Of a stretch of DNA of 64,000 nucleotides, positions 1-11,781 are shown piece after piece. This stretch comes from Dolomedes plantarius (Eukaryota; Arthropoda; Arachnida; Araneae; Dolomedidae), in contig OU015501.1 of assembly GCA_907164885.2 (NCBI GenBank), positions 19,027,131 through 19,091,130 of the forward strand. The letters run 5' to 3'. The translations under genes and the position numbers were made by a program. Every line of letters starts with the position of its first letter. Within the stretch, counting starts at the first letter, position 1. The notes below the pieces were generated by a model that was given only the letters and a program-made list of their open reading frames with translations, ran no database searches and was not told where the DNA came from.

Positions 1-214
1 ATGTATAATCTAGATGTACACTAAATAAATTTACCAAAATTCGCGATGTGTTAGCTCAAATTAAAAATTTATGTTCCGATCTTAATATTTCAAATCTTAC
101 CCAGTCCATTAATTGTTTACAGGTTAATTCATTGGTTTCTGATAGTGTTTAACATTTTTCATTTATTTTTCTGTTCCATGCCAGGCAGTTTCCTCTTATT
201 GAAGTTCCACACTT

Positions 215-487
215 GACAATCTGTCAGGGAATGCTGGTGTGTGGCGTCCGTTTTTGCTTCCCATGCTTCCGTCCTGGGTTCGATCCCGCAAAGTGCAGTT
301 CTGTTTTCTGTACTCACGGATGTTCAAACCTGCCAATTTAATTTATTAAATATAACTTACTTATTATTTTAAACTTAATTGCCTTATTTTTTTATTTCTA
401 ACATTTATTTAAACTAATTTTTTGGCCTTTTTTTCTTATTGTAAATATTATTTCTCGTATCCTGATTCAATTACAAAAAAAAACAAT
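215..487 (+). repeat. tRNA-derived SINE-like segment with A-rich tail
   Basis: A Pol III B-box-like GGGTTCGATCCC lies at 276-287, with a plausible D-arm region about 40 bases upstream. An AT-rich body ends in an A-rich tail (ATTACAAAAAAAAACAAT). The same segment lies in repeat copy 2 (B box degraded at 54156-54167), so it predates duplication of the larger unit. It is not a functional tRNA gene: no closed acceptor stem is visible. Confidence 0.5.
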
Positions 488-615
488 CTATATATATAAA
501 ACGCGTAGGTATGCGGCACAAAAATCGGCGATATTTCTACACTCCGAATGGCAACGGCTGCCACTACCAGATGTAAACATTAGCGGCCGTCCGCAATTTG
601 CAACCGCGTGTCAAC

Positions 616-798
616 ATGGATTTACGCAATGAAATCAGGAATGTTCGAAAGCGAGCTGCACAATCAAATGAAAATTGGGAACAGTCTCAAGAATGAAAGC
701 GAAGAAATAATTCATTAAGAGAGAGGCGTGAAAGAGAGAGCATAAATAATCGCGAGGTTAGGCTTAACCGTCGCCGGCATAGCAATAAACAACCAGTA
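616..798 (+). pseudogene. Helitron protein N-terminal remnant
   Basis: From an ATG at 616 the frame gives MDLRNEIRNVRKRAAQSNE, a TGA, then an Arg/Glu-rich stretch (RERRERESINNREVRLNRRR). This charged, repetitive RRERE/REARL composition is typical of the start of Helitron/Helentron Rep-helicase proteins, which run to well over 1,000 residues. Only about 60 codons remain, with one in-frame stop, and nothing of the HUH Rep or PIF1 helicase core follows. Its place 128 bases inside the Helentron 5' end agrees with the normal gene layout. The assignment rests on composition and context, not on a catalytic motif. Confidence 0.5.
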
Positions 799-1289
799 AT
801 ATTTAATTTTGTACACTTTTTTCAGTACTTGCTGAATTTTTACTCCATTTTATAAGTGAAGAAATTTTCTCAACAATTTATTATTTGATATGATTAAGTG
901 TAGATATCTGAATTGTGAACAGTAATATAGTGTTGGTAATCAACAGTATAATTTAAAATTTTCCCCAACAATTTCTTATTTGTTGTAATGATAAAGTGTA
1001 GACATCTTAATTTTGAAATATAGTACATACAAAGAGGGATGTAATTTTTAAAATCATTAATGTTGGGTTTCTCAGTCTTATCTTTAACTCTTTTCTGAGG
1101 TAATGGAAATTCACTTTTTTTGATCACGATGTTCTAGAATTAGCCTTATAAGCTGCGTTTACATGGACAACAATAATACCCGGGATTTACCCGCTAATAG
1201 GGAAAACCTTCGAAGCCCGTTTACATGGGACCACATTTTCATCCTGCTTTTACCCGTCTTACCGGAAGTAAAGGCCGTCACATGATTCG

Positions 1290-1890
1290 GCGGAAGTGAT
1301 CCTCATACACCATCATTCCTTGTAAATCACGTTATGGGTTCGATCCCAGCCGGTGTCATACTTTTCCAAATTCACTGTATTGCTATTTTTAGCTTTCCAT
1401 CTTCGAACTCCGCATTTATCTCGTTACGAAGTGTATGGTCCTGGGGAAGGCCTTTTTTTTCCCAATTTCTGTTCTTTTGACCTCGTATTCTTAAATTTTA
1501 AAAATAACAACAACAAAAAAATCATAAAACTTTAAAAATCCAAAAAGATTGAAAAACTTACAAAAATATTTTTTGTATTCTTATGATATCTGCTTTTCTG
1601 GGCCTCTTAATATTATTACTTTTTTGTTTTCCGTGGATTATTAGTCTTATCTAATTTTTCTTCTAAATTTTATTAACTTGTAAGTCTATATTTTTTCTGT
1701 TAAAATTAACTTTTTTGTTTTAATTTAACTTTACTATTAATTTTTTTTCTTTTACCCGCGTTATTCTTACCTTAATATTTTAATTCATTACTTAAAATTT
1801 TAACTACTGAGCACTCCCACCTTGATTACATATATCTTGCTTACAGGAGATAAAGTCCACACGACCAATGCACTCCTCTTCTAAAACACA
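1290..1890 (+). repeat. Long tRNA-derived SINE, family shared with 48379-49014
   Basis: A B box GGGTTCGATCCC is at 1336-1347. Downstream, the GTATGGTCCTGGGGAAGGCC block and the 3' block ACTGAGCAC...ATATCTTGCTTACAGGAG (1806-1860) match the SINE at 48379-49014. The 3' block also recurs at 63245-63290. The 5' edge is not sharply defined here and I see no target duplication. Confidence 0.55.
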
Positions 1891-2007
1891 ATTACGTCTG
1901 CGTCTATTTGTTATTTAAATGCAGCATATGTCAGTCGCTGTTGATAATTATAGAACGTTTACGATTGTTTACTGTTGTTTTTAAAAATAAATTTAGAAAA
2001 TAGATAG

Positions 2008-2211
2008 GAAAAAAGGAATATAAGAACTAGAAGATTGATGCGGATATTAGATATAATCGTACGATCTATGGCTTCATCGCTAAATTTAGTTTTTCCACAA
2101 CAAAGAATGTGGGAAAAATTACGAAGCTCTGTTTGGTGGGAAGAAATTATTTTAAATTCCTGAAGTAATAAAGACTGGAAAGAAAATTTTCCAATCGATA
2201 GGTGCATTTTT
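2008..2211 (+). pseudogene. Harbinger/ISL2EU-type transposase N-terminal fragment
   Basis: One frame reads through RRLMRILDIIV, then RMWEKLRSSVWWEEIILNS, a TGA at 2161, then DWKENFPIDRCIFF. The pattern Arg-x-Trp, Ser-x-Trp-Trp-Glu, then Asp-Trp-Lys-x-Asn-Phe followed by Phe is the hallmark of the region just before the DDE domain in Harbinger/ISL2EU-like transposases (DDE_Tnp_4 class). Full proteins are 350-450 residues; about 68 codons remain, with one nonsense codon and no catalytic residues. The flanking inverted ends agree with the assignment. Confidence 0.55.
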
Positions 2212-4851
2212 TTTTAATTATAAGATTAATTGTAAGATACTTATTGTTTTAATAAATCCTTTTATAAAATCAAAATGTAATTTTGATTTCAATTTTGTTT
2301 CAGTAATTTTTAGTCATGTATAAATAAAAAAATCATAAATAGATATAAATAAATTTTTATCTGTGAATTCTAAAATAATTAATTTATAAATAAATTTTAA
2401 TGTTACGTTTAATTATTGATTATACTTATTAAATTTATTAATTTTACCATAACACTTTAAATGAAAATGTTACTGAAATTTTATTGAAATGAAATTTTAT
2501 TTCTTATTTTACATACCAGATGGCAGTACCATTCTATTTATAATGTAATTGGGGATGGTTCAGATCAAGAAATAAATGAAATCCTCCGGAAAAAAATAGG
2601 CACTTTTCTACTGTTTTCTTGAAAATTATACGATCGTTAAGGGGTTCCAGATCCTTCCATCGATCATTTAGCTGCATTTTCATGGATTCACACAAGTTCA
2701 AATCCGCCATGTTATTTACTCCCAGCTTCGAAATGCATCATGGGTAATTAGCGGGTTTTATCCTGGGTCGAAGCAGGGTCGAAAATCCACCCTGCATTTT
2801 TCCCTATCGTAGGGAAAAAGTAAGAAACGACCCTGCTTTTACCCGGGTTTTTGGCACATGTAAACGGCACTACTGAGAATACCCCTTACAACATATATTT
2901 GTGATGACAGGTAATGGTAACATTCCTTACATATGTTACTTTCAGTTGCGTTGTTTTGCAAAAGAAAATATAAAACTAAAAGCGACCATGCTGGTCGCGC
3001 AGCGGCTAGTGTAATATATATTCTTCAATGTACGTACTGAGGATAAAGGGTCTTATTTTTGGATCTTTTTTGGTGTCTCATGACATCTACTGTCTATGTC
3101 TGTGACATTACATTACATTAATATTTTTCTAAATATGTGTGATTTGTTTATTTTAACTAAGGTCTGTAAATTTAAAATTATTTTTCTTTCATTCAAATGT
3201 GTATTATAAGAATATGTTACTGTAAAATTAATACTATGAAATTCGAGAAAAAATTCTACAAAATCAGTTGTTTTATAATGGCATCTAACAATTAGAAATA
3301 CTTAGAATATGTAAGTTTCCTGAAAAATATATTTTGAATATTTTATCTACAAAAATATATATTATTATTTTAATATACTATAAAAGAAATTTAAAAAAAT
3401 ACAAATTTTATCACTATTTCCTCTCTTATAAATAAAGAGTGGTGAAACAAGGACCGATTTTTAAGTGGATATTTACTTTCTCCAGTAATATATAAAAATA
3501 AACAATGAAACTAATTTTCATCTGTTTTTATAAGCTTCTAGGGAGTTAAAGACATACACACAGAATACAATCTTTACATACAAGGAAAATTATGTGAATT
3601 TTCACATAATACAATTATACAATTTCACATAATACTTCTCACATAATACAATCTTTACATACAAGGAAAATTATGGGAATTTTCCGCGTAAAAGAAGTTT
3701 CACAACAATGAAATAAATATTTTTGAAAAGTCTGTTTAATTTAATCTTCGCCTTCCCTTTCAAATCCATAATTCTGATACAGATATCTGTTACTTGTGGT
3801 TACGAATCGGAGGTGCAGTTCCGGGACGTAAGAGGAAAAACGGTTTCGGCGCGATTCACATCAACCCATAACAGGCCCTGAAACACGTAAACGGAAAGCG
3901 TTCCCTCTTCGGAGGTTCGTAAACAACCCGTCGGCGGCCCGGAAAAATTCTCCCGTACTTGTCGTTCAACCGGCGCCTCCAGCACTGGCCGGATAAGCTG
4001 CCGTCAGTCCTGTGTTTGTTGGGTATATATATACATATATATTAAAAGTAATATTAAAAATACAATAATAAACAGAAATTAAAAACATTATCATCGTAAT
4101 AGAATGCTTTACGTAAAATCACATGAAAGCCACATGGGAGCACATGAAAGTCACGTGTGTTGGCAATTTAGAAATATTCAATTAAACACCTTTAAAAATT
4201 TGAGAAAATGTTGCGGTTATGTTAGGTATTTGCTTTGAAAAGCACGCTTTGAAAGCAGACGGTTTTGAGCATATCACTACTCATGCGTCGAGTTTGCAAC
4301 TTTCCGAAAATACTAAATTTGACATTATTGTAATATCTGGTTAAAATATATATTATATTGTTAAAATATAAATATGTATATTAAAAATAATATAATGAAA
4401 AACTTTTTTACTGTGAAAAAGATTCTCCGATTCAATTTTTCTTAAATTAACGACGATGAATGAATCACCGTGAATGAATGACTCACTCGTGTTTACATTT
4501 TCAAGTTCTGAGTATATAAAATGAATACTTCTTATTAATTTAAATGAAACACTATGATAACTTGAAAGGTGGCGGAAAAGAGATAATTTTCTAATGAATA
4601 TGAATATCACAACGAAAATACGTTACAATGAAAGGATATTTTATGCTGAGAACAGTTTTAAACGTTGGCGAGCTGTTTTGAGATTGTCATAACCGTTTAT
4701 TACAGCTGTCTGAAAATCGAAATAAAGGTGCTTTGTGTCTATATTACGTTGTTTCTAATAAATTATTTGGGTTTAGATAGCAAATAATCTTTTTTAACTT
4801 TACTTTTAACTTGTTAAGCCTAACTCATAAAACAAAACGGATGCCATAGGC

Positions 4852-4888
4852 TGATATATAAAACAGTTCCGTAACAGTTCCGTAACTG
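4852..4888 (+). mobile_element. Helentron 5'-end fragment
   Basis: TATATAAAACAGTTCCGTAAC, with the CAGTTCCGTAAC part immediately repeated, equals the reverse complement of the terminal bases of the Helentron at 20558-21364. The downstream sequence does not match that element, so this is a fragment or a chimera. Confidence 0.4.
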
Positions 4889-7344
4889 AAGCGGTCGCTC
4901 CGGAAGCGTTCCAGATAGAGGGACAGATCTGGGCTATTATTAGGATAGATTATAATGTCGCAATATTCTTCTCCCCTCGGTTTTGCCGAAGGGGAAGTTG
5001 GAAACCTCTTTGGCATAATTTTTGCCCCAGTGTAGAAATCGAGCGTAGGAATAACAGAAAACTAACTGAATGGATTTCCAGAAGCTGAATAAAAGACCTG
5101 TCAGACGTACCAAGCTGTTTGGGTCTTCAGTATGGGCACATTAAGCCTGTCAGTTTGTTTTTGGTGGTTAATCCAAAATACGAGATTCCTCACTTGATTT
5201 TCAACTTTAGAGCTCCTGCAGCCATTTCTGTAAAATTTCTGTAATTATATCTGCAGCCATTTCTGCAAAATTCCTTAAGTTTCAATAAATATTTTATAGC
5301 AAAGACTTTAAAAAGTTTTTTTTTATGATTATCCTTCCATTGACACATCTGAGTACGTTACTATAAATATTATTTGACTGAATTCCTTTCTTCGGTACTA
5401 TTTTGTCAATTTTTATCAAATCGTTTCCATTTCTGGGATTCGTAACCTTATTATGTAAAAATGTGGTCACTCCCTGCCTGCTAGGGTGACATTTGATTTA
5501 TAGCTTCAAACTCTCCAATCAGATTAAACTTTCCAATTTGACTGTCATAAAAGAAAAGAAAAGAATCAGAGATTTATTCTAGACTAAAGGATCCAATATC
5601 AAAGAGAGATTTGTTCGACAAAATTGTAAATACCATTTGACTTTTCATTCCTTCGCACATAACTTGTGTGTGAAGCCTTTTTGTAGAGTATAAGAATCTT
5701 TTAAGTTATTTTAAATGTCCGCAACAACTTATAAATAATTTCTACGCTTACCTCGTGATTTCACAAGTAAATAATTCTGTATCTAAATTATCGCGCGATA
5801 CATAGTCATATAACATGGAACTGAGTAACTTGAAGTACAACTCCCATACCTAACAATAAAAATTAAAATCCAAAATGAGTCAATTTTAGCAAAAATTCAA
5901 TATTGAAAGTACACCAAAGGTACAAGAAAAAGAGCTAAACTGTGAAAGAATATAATTAAAAGAAATTGAAACTGAGAATCCAGCAGAAAAAATGGAAACA
6001 ACGGAAAATTCTACCACTCGTTTCTTCATCAGGACGCAGGACAATTCTTATAAACAAAGATATTTGCTCTGAATACAGCGTGATTTTAAAGGTAAATAGA
6101 CTGGATTGAACTAAACACGTACTCAAGAGAAAATACATATTTACAGGAATAGAAGCTCGGCATGGGTGAAATGACATTCAAACCACACACGGATAACTCA
6201 ATAAAACACGACAGTTTGAGACATTTTAGAGGAAAACATATTACAGTTGAGGCAAGGAAGAAAAAAAAAGCCAAGCGTCTTCAAATCCTTACCTTCGCAC
6301 AAAAATCAATGTAAACGAAAATTTTACCAGTTATTCAATTTTACAAGTGCAGAAAGATCTTGTATAGCTGTGATGTAATAAAAGGTATTATTACTTTATA
6401 AAATATTAAAATAATTCTTTAAAAGAAGTTATGAAAAAATTAATAAAAAATAGTATTACTACTAATTTTAGTACGTAATAGTTCTAGACTAACCATTCAA
6501 TACCAGTAACATCTTTTTGTAAATGGATACTATTCCCATGGAAACAAGCCTATCAGAATTTTCCACTTGCTTTTATCGCATGTTAGACTAGTCTGCGTTT
6601 CACTATAAATAAGTAACTTTCAAATAGATATGAATTAAAAGTTAGCTGCATTTAAAAAATACAGCTTTTCTTTATATTTGTTTCTCAATGATTAAGCTTA
6701 TGAATGAGTGGGCTGTGAAATGTAAAATTTTGTTCAAAACTGCGAACGTGTGAAAGAATTCTAAAGGAAGAAGCACTTTTTATGGTTTTAAAAATATGCA
6801 ATAGAGATAGTGAATTCTCTTTCTTCTCTCCTACACATTTGCCCTAACACGTATTGAAATACCTTCTAGTAGAATCGATATTTAAATTCGAAATAACTGG
6901 TGGTATATTTGTCAGATTTTAACAGTACAAAAACGTATATTTTCAACATATATTTGTTTGTAACTTGTATGATATCGGGGGAATAATGGTTATAACAGTG
7001 AAAAAATTTGAAAGTGCAATATCTATTTAAATAGCTGAGCAAATAAAACATAAAGTCCTAGGATCTATTGAACACAGAGGAAAACATAGGCTGTTTAATA
7101 TTTTTCCATTACCGAATAAAGAGAAACATCATTGGGGAAAAGAATTTAGGCTTTCTTTTTAAATCAAAATCTTGTCTAATAAGTTTTCGAGAAGTTGCTG
7201 AAAAATGTTGTGCTATCACGCCTGCATTTGAAAAAAGTAAGTTCAAGTCTAAAGGAAATAATCTACGCAGAAAACATCAAAATCCTGATGTTGAAGTTAC
7301 GGTCCTGTTTAACTAAGCTAGGTCTTGCACACTTCTCATTTGAA

Positions 7345-7612
7345 GACGACAAATCGCTCACTCCTTTCAACAACGTCTTATCTAAAAAAATCGGCGATTT
7401 TTAGCTATGCCTGTTTTCAGAATCCCTGAAAGTAAAGTATATCCCTGCAAGATCGTCATATCACAGCACTCAATATTTAGCTGATAGAGAGCAGAATTAA
7501 TATTCATTTTTAATACATTTTATTCTACTTTTAAACTTTGAAATCACTGTCCTGAAAAATCATGTTTTTTTTAGATATGACATTGTTGAAAGGAGTGAGC
7601 GAAATGGTACTG
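7345..7612. repeat. Imperfect inverted repeat, ~45 bp arms
   Basis: TCGCTCACTCCTTTCAACAA at about 7353 is repeated in reverse complement at about 7583-7602. Similarity continues through the TATCTAAAAAAA block. The arms are about 190 bp apart. The same short peptide (LTPFNNV) appears on opposite strands because of the inversion, not because of coding. Confidence 0.6.
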
Positions 7613-8044
7613 CGGTATAGGAATTTTGTTTCGACTTCAAGTTTGATCCTTGGTAGTAAGGTAGGTTCAAACTGAAAACCTAGGTAGTTTTTAAGAGATT
7701 TTTGCAACAATTCTAGCCATGTTTCTGTCAATAAATATAATCTTCGATGACATGTTTTGAAAATCGTAGTCTGAATGTGAAAAGAAAAATTAAAGAGTTA
7801 TGAAAAGAGTGTTTTTAACCTTATTTCCTTTACCAGTTTAAAATTCTCTTCGATCAGGGCTAAAAGAATTACGATTCAGTTGTTACTTGCGGAGTCGGGC
7901 ATTCCGAAAAATTGTCACCAAACAATGCTCTACAAGAAATTTTACGTTCCTGATTCTTGACTAGAGGTATTACTCAAAAACTTGCATTAAATGAAATCGT
8001 ATGAAATATAATTTAACTCTATTCCTTGTGATATTAATGAAACC

Positions 8045-8653
8045 ATGTTACCTTTTCCTCTTAAGAAGTCACTAGACTTATCTGATAGAATAAACACTAC
8101 AACTTTATTAACAGAAAGGTACTTCCAAATTTGTAATTACTGCTTTAACTTCATATACGTGGCTCAATTTTTAAAAGTATGCTTTCTTCCTGTCCAAATA
8201 CCATTTAATTCTTGTCGGACGCTATCGATTTATATAACTTGCCTCTGGATAGGTGCTTCATTCAATGTTTTCTTAGCAGATATATCCCTAAGGTTACTTG
8301 ATATGAAAACATTTGAAACTAGCGAAGAAACATTCCTTTTAACAGTTTTACGTAACATTTCATATGTTTACATAGAAATGGAATATGAAATGACAACCAT
8401 TTGTTCCTTCTGTATCATTTTCTACTGACTAAATTTCCTACTTTTGTCTCATTATATCACTACTGTCCCCGATATAGTTTTGGGAAAAATAAGAAGCACA
8501 TGCGGAATCTCCAGGATCTTCATACAGTTCAATTATATTACTACTGTCATCCACTCCATAGCTTCACTTCTTTCACTCTTTTGGAGTAATATATTAAGAA
8601 AAGTCGCAAAAAAACTGAAACACAGAATATGCTGGCTTCTAGCCCATAAGTGA
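8045..8653 (+). pseudogene. Hydrophobic (multi-pass membrane-like) protein remnant, one nonsense codon
   Basis: A single frame stays open for 202 codons from the ATG at 8045 to the TGA after 8650, apart from one TGA at 8426-8428. This is unusual in DNA this AT-rich, where stops are frequent. The conceptual protein has several hydrophobic stretches (for example TLSIYITCLWIGASFNVFL, near residue 60, and YITTVIHSIASLLSLFW in the last third) and a basic tail (LRKVAKKLKHR), as in a multi-pass membrane protein. The layout is loosely like an arthropod gustatory-receptor C-terminal half, but I recognise no diagnostic motif and do not assign it. I found no upstream exons or promoter. It could also be a chance open frame. 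Confidence 0.35.
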
Positions 8654-8867
8654 TCGTATGTAACCCTCATGTATCCGGTGATCAGCAAATTTCATGGTTT
8701 TGTCTTATCACCTCTTTTGTGGGATACGATAAAATTTCTATGCTACGTCAAATGTGGCATACATTCAATAAAGGTTAAATAGTAAGTGGCAATTAGGTAC
8801 ATCTACGATAAGTGCCCGATCTTGAAAAGTGTTCATAATTGTTGGACTTTTAATCTTGTGTTTAAGT

Positions 8868-9189
8868 TGTTGTTTCTAATGCCTCCTGGCAGGAATTATT
8901 CCAGACCAGGTCCATATAGGCTAGCGGGCTGAAGGATGCGGCTCCGGTTTATAATGGCACCACAAGGGTCGGAGACCAATATAGCCAGGTGCCACCTCAA
9001 TTTCGACCGAGCACCTCCAGGGGCTACCCTCTCCCAACCTCTATGACATCATAGAGGGACTTTCCAGTCTGCAGATTTAACTTCCCCATATCTGGCCTAG
9101 ACAGAGATATTTAAGGGTGCCGGTCGGGATTCGAACCAAGCACCCTCATATCCGAAAACCGACGCTCCATCACTAGGCTATCTTTGGAC
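8868..9189 (-). mobile_element. tRNA-derived SINE with GTT/AAC tail and 13-bp target duplication
   Basis: The element is flanked by perfect CTTGTGTTTAAGT duplications (8855-8867 and 9190-9202). Read on the minus strand it starts with a tRNA-like head (A-box-like TAGCCTAGTGATGGAGCG, B box GGTTCGAATCC), continues with a body containing AAAGTCCCTCTATGATGTCA and GGCACCTGGCTA, and ends in an (AAC)n-type tail. It is the same family as 12705-13044. SINEs are moved by a LINE machinery; no source LINE is visible. Confidence 0.9.
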
Positions 9190-9202
9190 CTTGTGTTTAA
9201 GT

Positions 9203-11779
9203 CTAAGCGTGATGAGGTTACCATATATTTTTAGCTCTAAACGGTATGTATGAAACAGGTTTTATAAAGTGCCATTCTATTTGGTCGACATTGAATGTCT
9301 TCGTCCACATGTTTTAGTTTTAAAATAATTTTCTCAATATCAAGGATGTTAATATTATATTTCATGAGAACTTTATAATGAGAATAAATCAATAAATAAA
9401 AAAATATCCGTTTGCAAAGTGATGATTCATTTCTATCTTTAGACTTTCATGTAAGAATAAAGAATAATTATAAATTTACATGGAGATCCAAAAGTATGTA
9501 TACCGCACTGCTAGGGTCATGCTTTGCAATTATATTTCTGGTTCATTTTTGTATTTTATTTCGATGGTATTTCACTTTTGGATGGTAACAGCTGCCTAAA
9601 CATGTTGCTCCACCACACGGAGTCAATTTAAACCAGGGCTTAATACGCCTTTTTTTTTTTCAAGTTGGCATGGATGTTTGTAGCGGTTCGAAATCGGCTT
9701 TGAGCAGTAGGTCCCAGTCTAATTAGCCCTCGTGTAGCAAAACAAATTGACCGTAGCGCTCCGAACCAAACCAAACCATATTTTTCACAAACTAAAATTA
9801 CTGGCATTTTATTCATACAAACCAAAGATATTCTGTCCAGTGTTAAATATTTTTTTCAAGACAACTAAGATGACAATGTCTTCTCATTCCTAAGAGTATT
9901 AAAAAATTTGGAGATAATAAGATAGTTTTTTCAAGAAATGAAGGTTTGTAGTGTCTCGAATATTCTTCTAAACACCTCCTCCAACTATGATAATGGGAGG
10001 TCAATGATCTAAAATTTCTCGCCCAATTAAAATGGGAGCTTCGTGTTTGGGAGGATGGGGAAAACATCTCTATTTCTTTAACATTTCCGCTAATACTAGA
10101 CTAAGTACGTCATTTCTTTAACATTTCCGCTATACAGAGACTAAGTACGTCTCTGTAATCTCATTGCTACGCTTGTGCGTCAAAATGAAACCGTTGAAGA
10201 TAAGTTATATAGTAACTCTCGCTGCTTCTTACAGTGCCGCAGGTTTATGGAATGACTTGTTGGTGAGCTAGAATTTTATTCTGAAGCATATAACACGGAA
10301 CGTGGTATGTAGAAACTATCAAACACACTTTCTAACTGACATACCTAAAAAAATGATTAACAATTTTTTGGTAATGAGGTAAATTTTAGAACAAGGTGTC
10401 ACAAAGTTAACAATGAGTATATACTCTGTATATAACTTCTTAAGTACATATTCCCTTTTTTTTCCCTTTATAGTATAAGTCCTGAATTTCTGGGTGGGGA
10501 AACTTAGATCAGACAAAATCCAAATCAAGCATGTTCGAATATACGGCAATTTCAGGATTCTAATATGCTAAAGGAATCCAATAAATGCTATTAGCACTAA
10601 TTATGTACTTATTTACCTCAATAACATTAACATCTACACTACTTATGGTAATGAACGAAATGAACAAATTCTCACTTGCGCACCTGGGACACGATATGCT
10701 TTGGCCGAGTAACCTTACCCGTAGTATCAAAGGCAAAAAGTGTTCCAGTTGATATTATGAACCCATAGTGACGAAAGTCATTCACTTTAATATAAACCGC
10801 TCTTCACTAAAGGTAATATGTCTAGACTATTAAATCCATCTGAAAAAAGAGTGAATTTAAACATTCTGTAAGGTCAATCTAGGATATTTATCACTTTAGT
10901 TTTAAGACATAGTATTTCTAAAAGTGTAAATAACGCACAAGGAAAATGTTTCTTTTTTCATCCTATTTGTCTCCTGTAATCTTAAATCCAATAATGTTTT
11001 TAATGATGTTAGAAGAAAGCCATAATTAGGTACATAAACACATTTTTGTGCTAAAGACATATGCATTGTACAGATCCTAACGAAATTTGTATTAGGTTGA
11101 TATATAACTATTGCCTGGCGAAACAAATCCTAACATGTTATATAAATATTCGTGAATTAATATTTTTATTTTATTTTTTTTATTATTATGATTTACCCCC
11201 CACCCCCCACCCCTCCGTTGTTTTCCAATAGATCGATTTTCGGAAATTTTGCATCGTTGACTGAAAGCAATTTCAGTCCTCTACTATGAAAATCAACACG
11301 CAACGTTATTAGCAAGTGAATGGAAAGAAAAACTATTTCGTTAGGTACAGTAAAATGGGAAGAATAAATTCATGAATTAAACATTTTACGAGAGAATGAC
11401 GTATTATTACGTCCTGTGTTTCCGTTACATTACACATCCAGCCTGGACGAAATGGGTATCGTATTTGTTTCCTATTCCTAAGAGCTGAATTTTAAAAGTT
11501 AGCCGCAGTGTAAGAGTCAAAACCACTTAAAAGCTTAAAAAGACTTTCAAAGAGCAGGAATATTAAATGTTAGAAGAGTTCTTGAAAGTAATAAGAGAGG
11601 GGACTTCCCACTACTAGCTTTCTACCACACTCGTTATGAATTACCACTACTAAACAGGATTAAACAGGACCAGATAAATCCACAACACCCACAATGTTGT
11701 TTCGCTGAAAATATTTTTTTTTTGTTGCGAACAAAAGAATTCTATTTCAACCAACAAATGACACCAGTAACACTGGATA
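9203..11779. other. AT-rich DNA without a supportable gene
   Basis: Only short open frames and no domain. A GC-richer patch (9650-9780) with GCGGTTCGAAATCGG is vaguely tRNA-like but has no matching A box. A short tandem duplication is listed separately. A C-rich run lies at 11197-11215. Confidence 0.6.
10068..10152. repeat. Short tandem duplication (~45 bp unit)
   Basis: ATTTCTTTAACATTTCCGCTA followed by GACTAAGTACGTC occurs twice in a row. Confidence 0.7.
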
Positions 11780-11781
11780 TA

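Larger units (their letters stand above)
1153..2869. mobile_element. PIF/Harbinger-like DNA transposon remnant nested in the Helentron
   Basis: The ends form an imperfect terminal inverted repeat: CTGCGTTTACATGGAC near 1153 and the reverse complement of TGCCGTTTACATGTGCC at 2853-2869. Both are followed inward by CCCGGG and by TTACCCGCTAATAG-like and CCCTATCG-like blocks. The interior carries a piece of a Harbinger/ISL2EU-type transposase (2008-2211) and is interrupted by a SINE (about 1290-1890). I could not fix a target duplication. Confidence 0.6.
488..3010 (+). mobile_element. Helentron-type Helitron, 2.5 kb, degenerate
   Basis: The 5' end is CTATATATATAAAACGCG. The 3' end is a GCGACC/GGTCGC hairpin (2982-2998) followed by GCAGCGGCTAGT. 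The uninterrupted site exists at 54367-54374 (CAAT/GTAA), so both edges are fixed to within one base of micro-homology and there is no target duplication, as expected for rolling-circle Helitrons. Inside are a fragment of the Helitron protein N-terminus (616-798) and a nested Harbinger-like element (1153-2869). No Rep or helicase domain remains, so it cannot be autonomous. Confidence 0.8.
58..4035 (+). repeat. 1.45 kb interspersed repeat, copy 1 (split by a Helentron)
   Basis: Bases 58-487 and 3011-4035 match 53934-55390 almost base for base in the same order. The unit starts near AAATTAAAAATTTATG, contains a tRNA-like segment (215-487), an AT-rich block, a small array of TTTACATACAAGG/CACATAATAC repeats (about 3560-3680) and a GC-richer end (3790-4020), and stops at CTGTGTTTGTTGGGTATATA followed by a TA microsatellite. 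A simple-repeat tail at one fixed end is typical of a non-LTR retrotransposon or a SINE/LINE 3' end, but I see no reverse transcriptase here, so the class is unassigned. Part of the AT-rich block (3100-3400) also occurs inverted at 51355-51690. Confidence 0.85.
4036..8044. other. AT-rich DNA without a supportable gene
   Basis: No frame longer than about 85 codons, no recognisable domain and no consistent splice pattern. A short Helentron-end match (4852-4888) and an inverted repeat (7345-7612) are listed separately. The GC content is slightly higher at 4825-5020, but I recognise nothing in it. Confidence 0.6.

Noticed and set aside
276..287. True tRNA genes suggested by B boxes at 276, 1336, 12751, 31889, 48558 and 63120
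   Set aside because: None has a closed acceptor stem or a complete cloverleaf; all sit inside repeats with SINE features.
3800..3985. 61-codon minus-strand frame present in both copies of the 1.45 kb repeat (also 55153-55338)
   Set aside because: Between the copies most differences change the amino acid (over ten replacements in 61 residues) while the overall DNA is very similar. This is not the pattern of a protein under selection. A plus-strand frame is equally open in copy 2.
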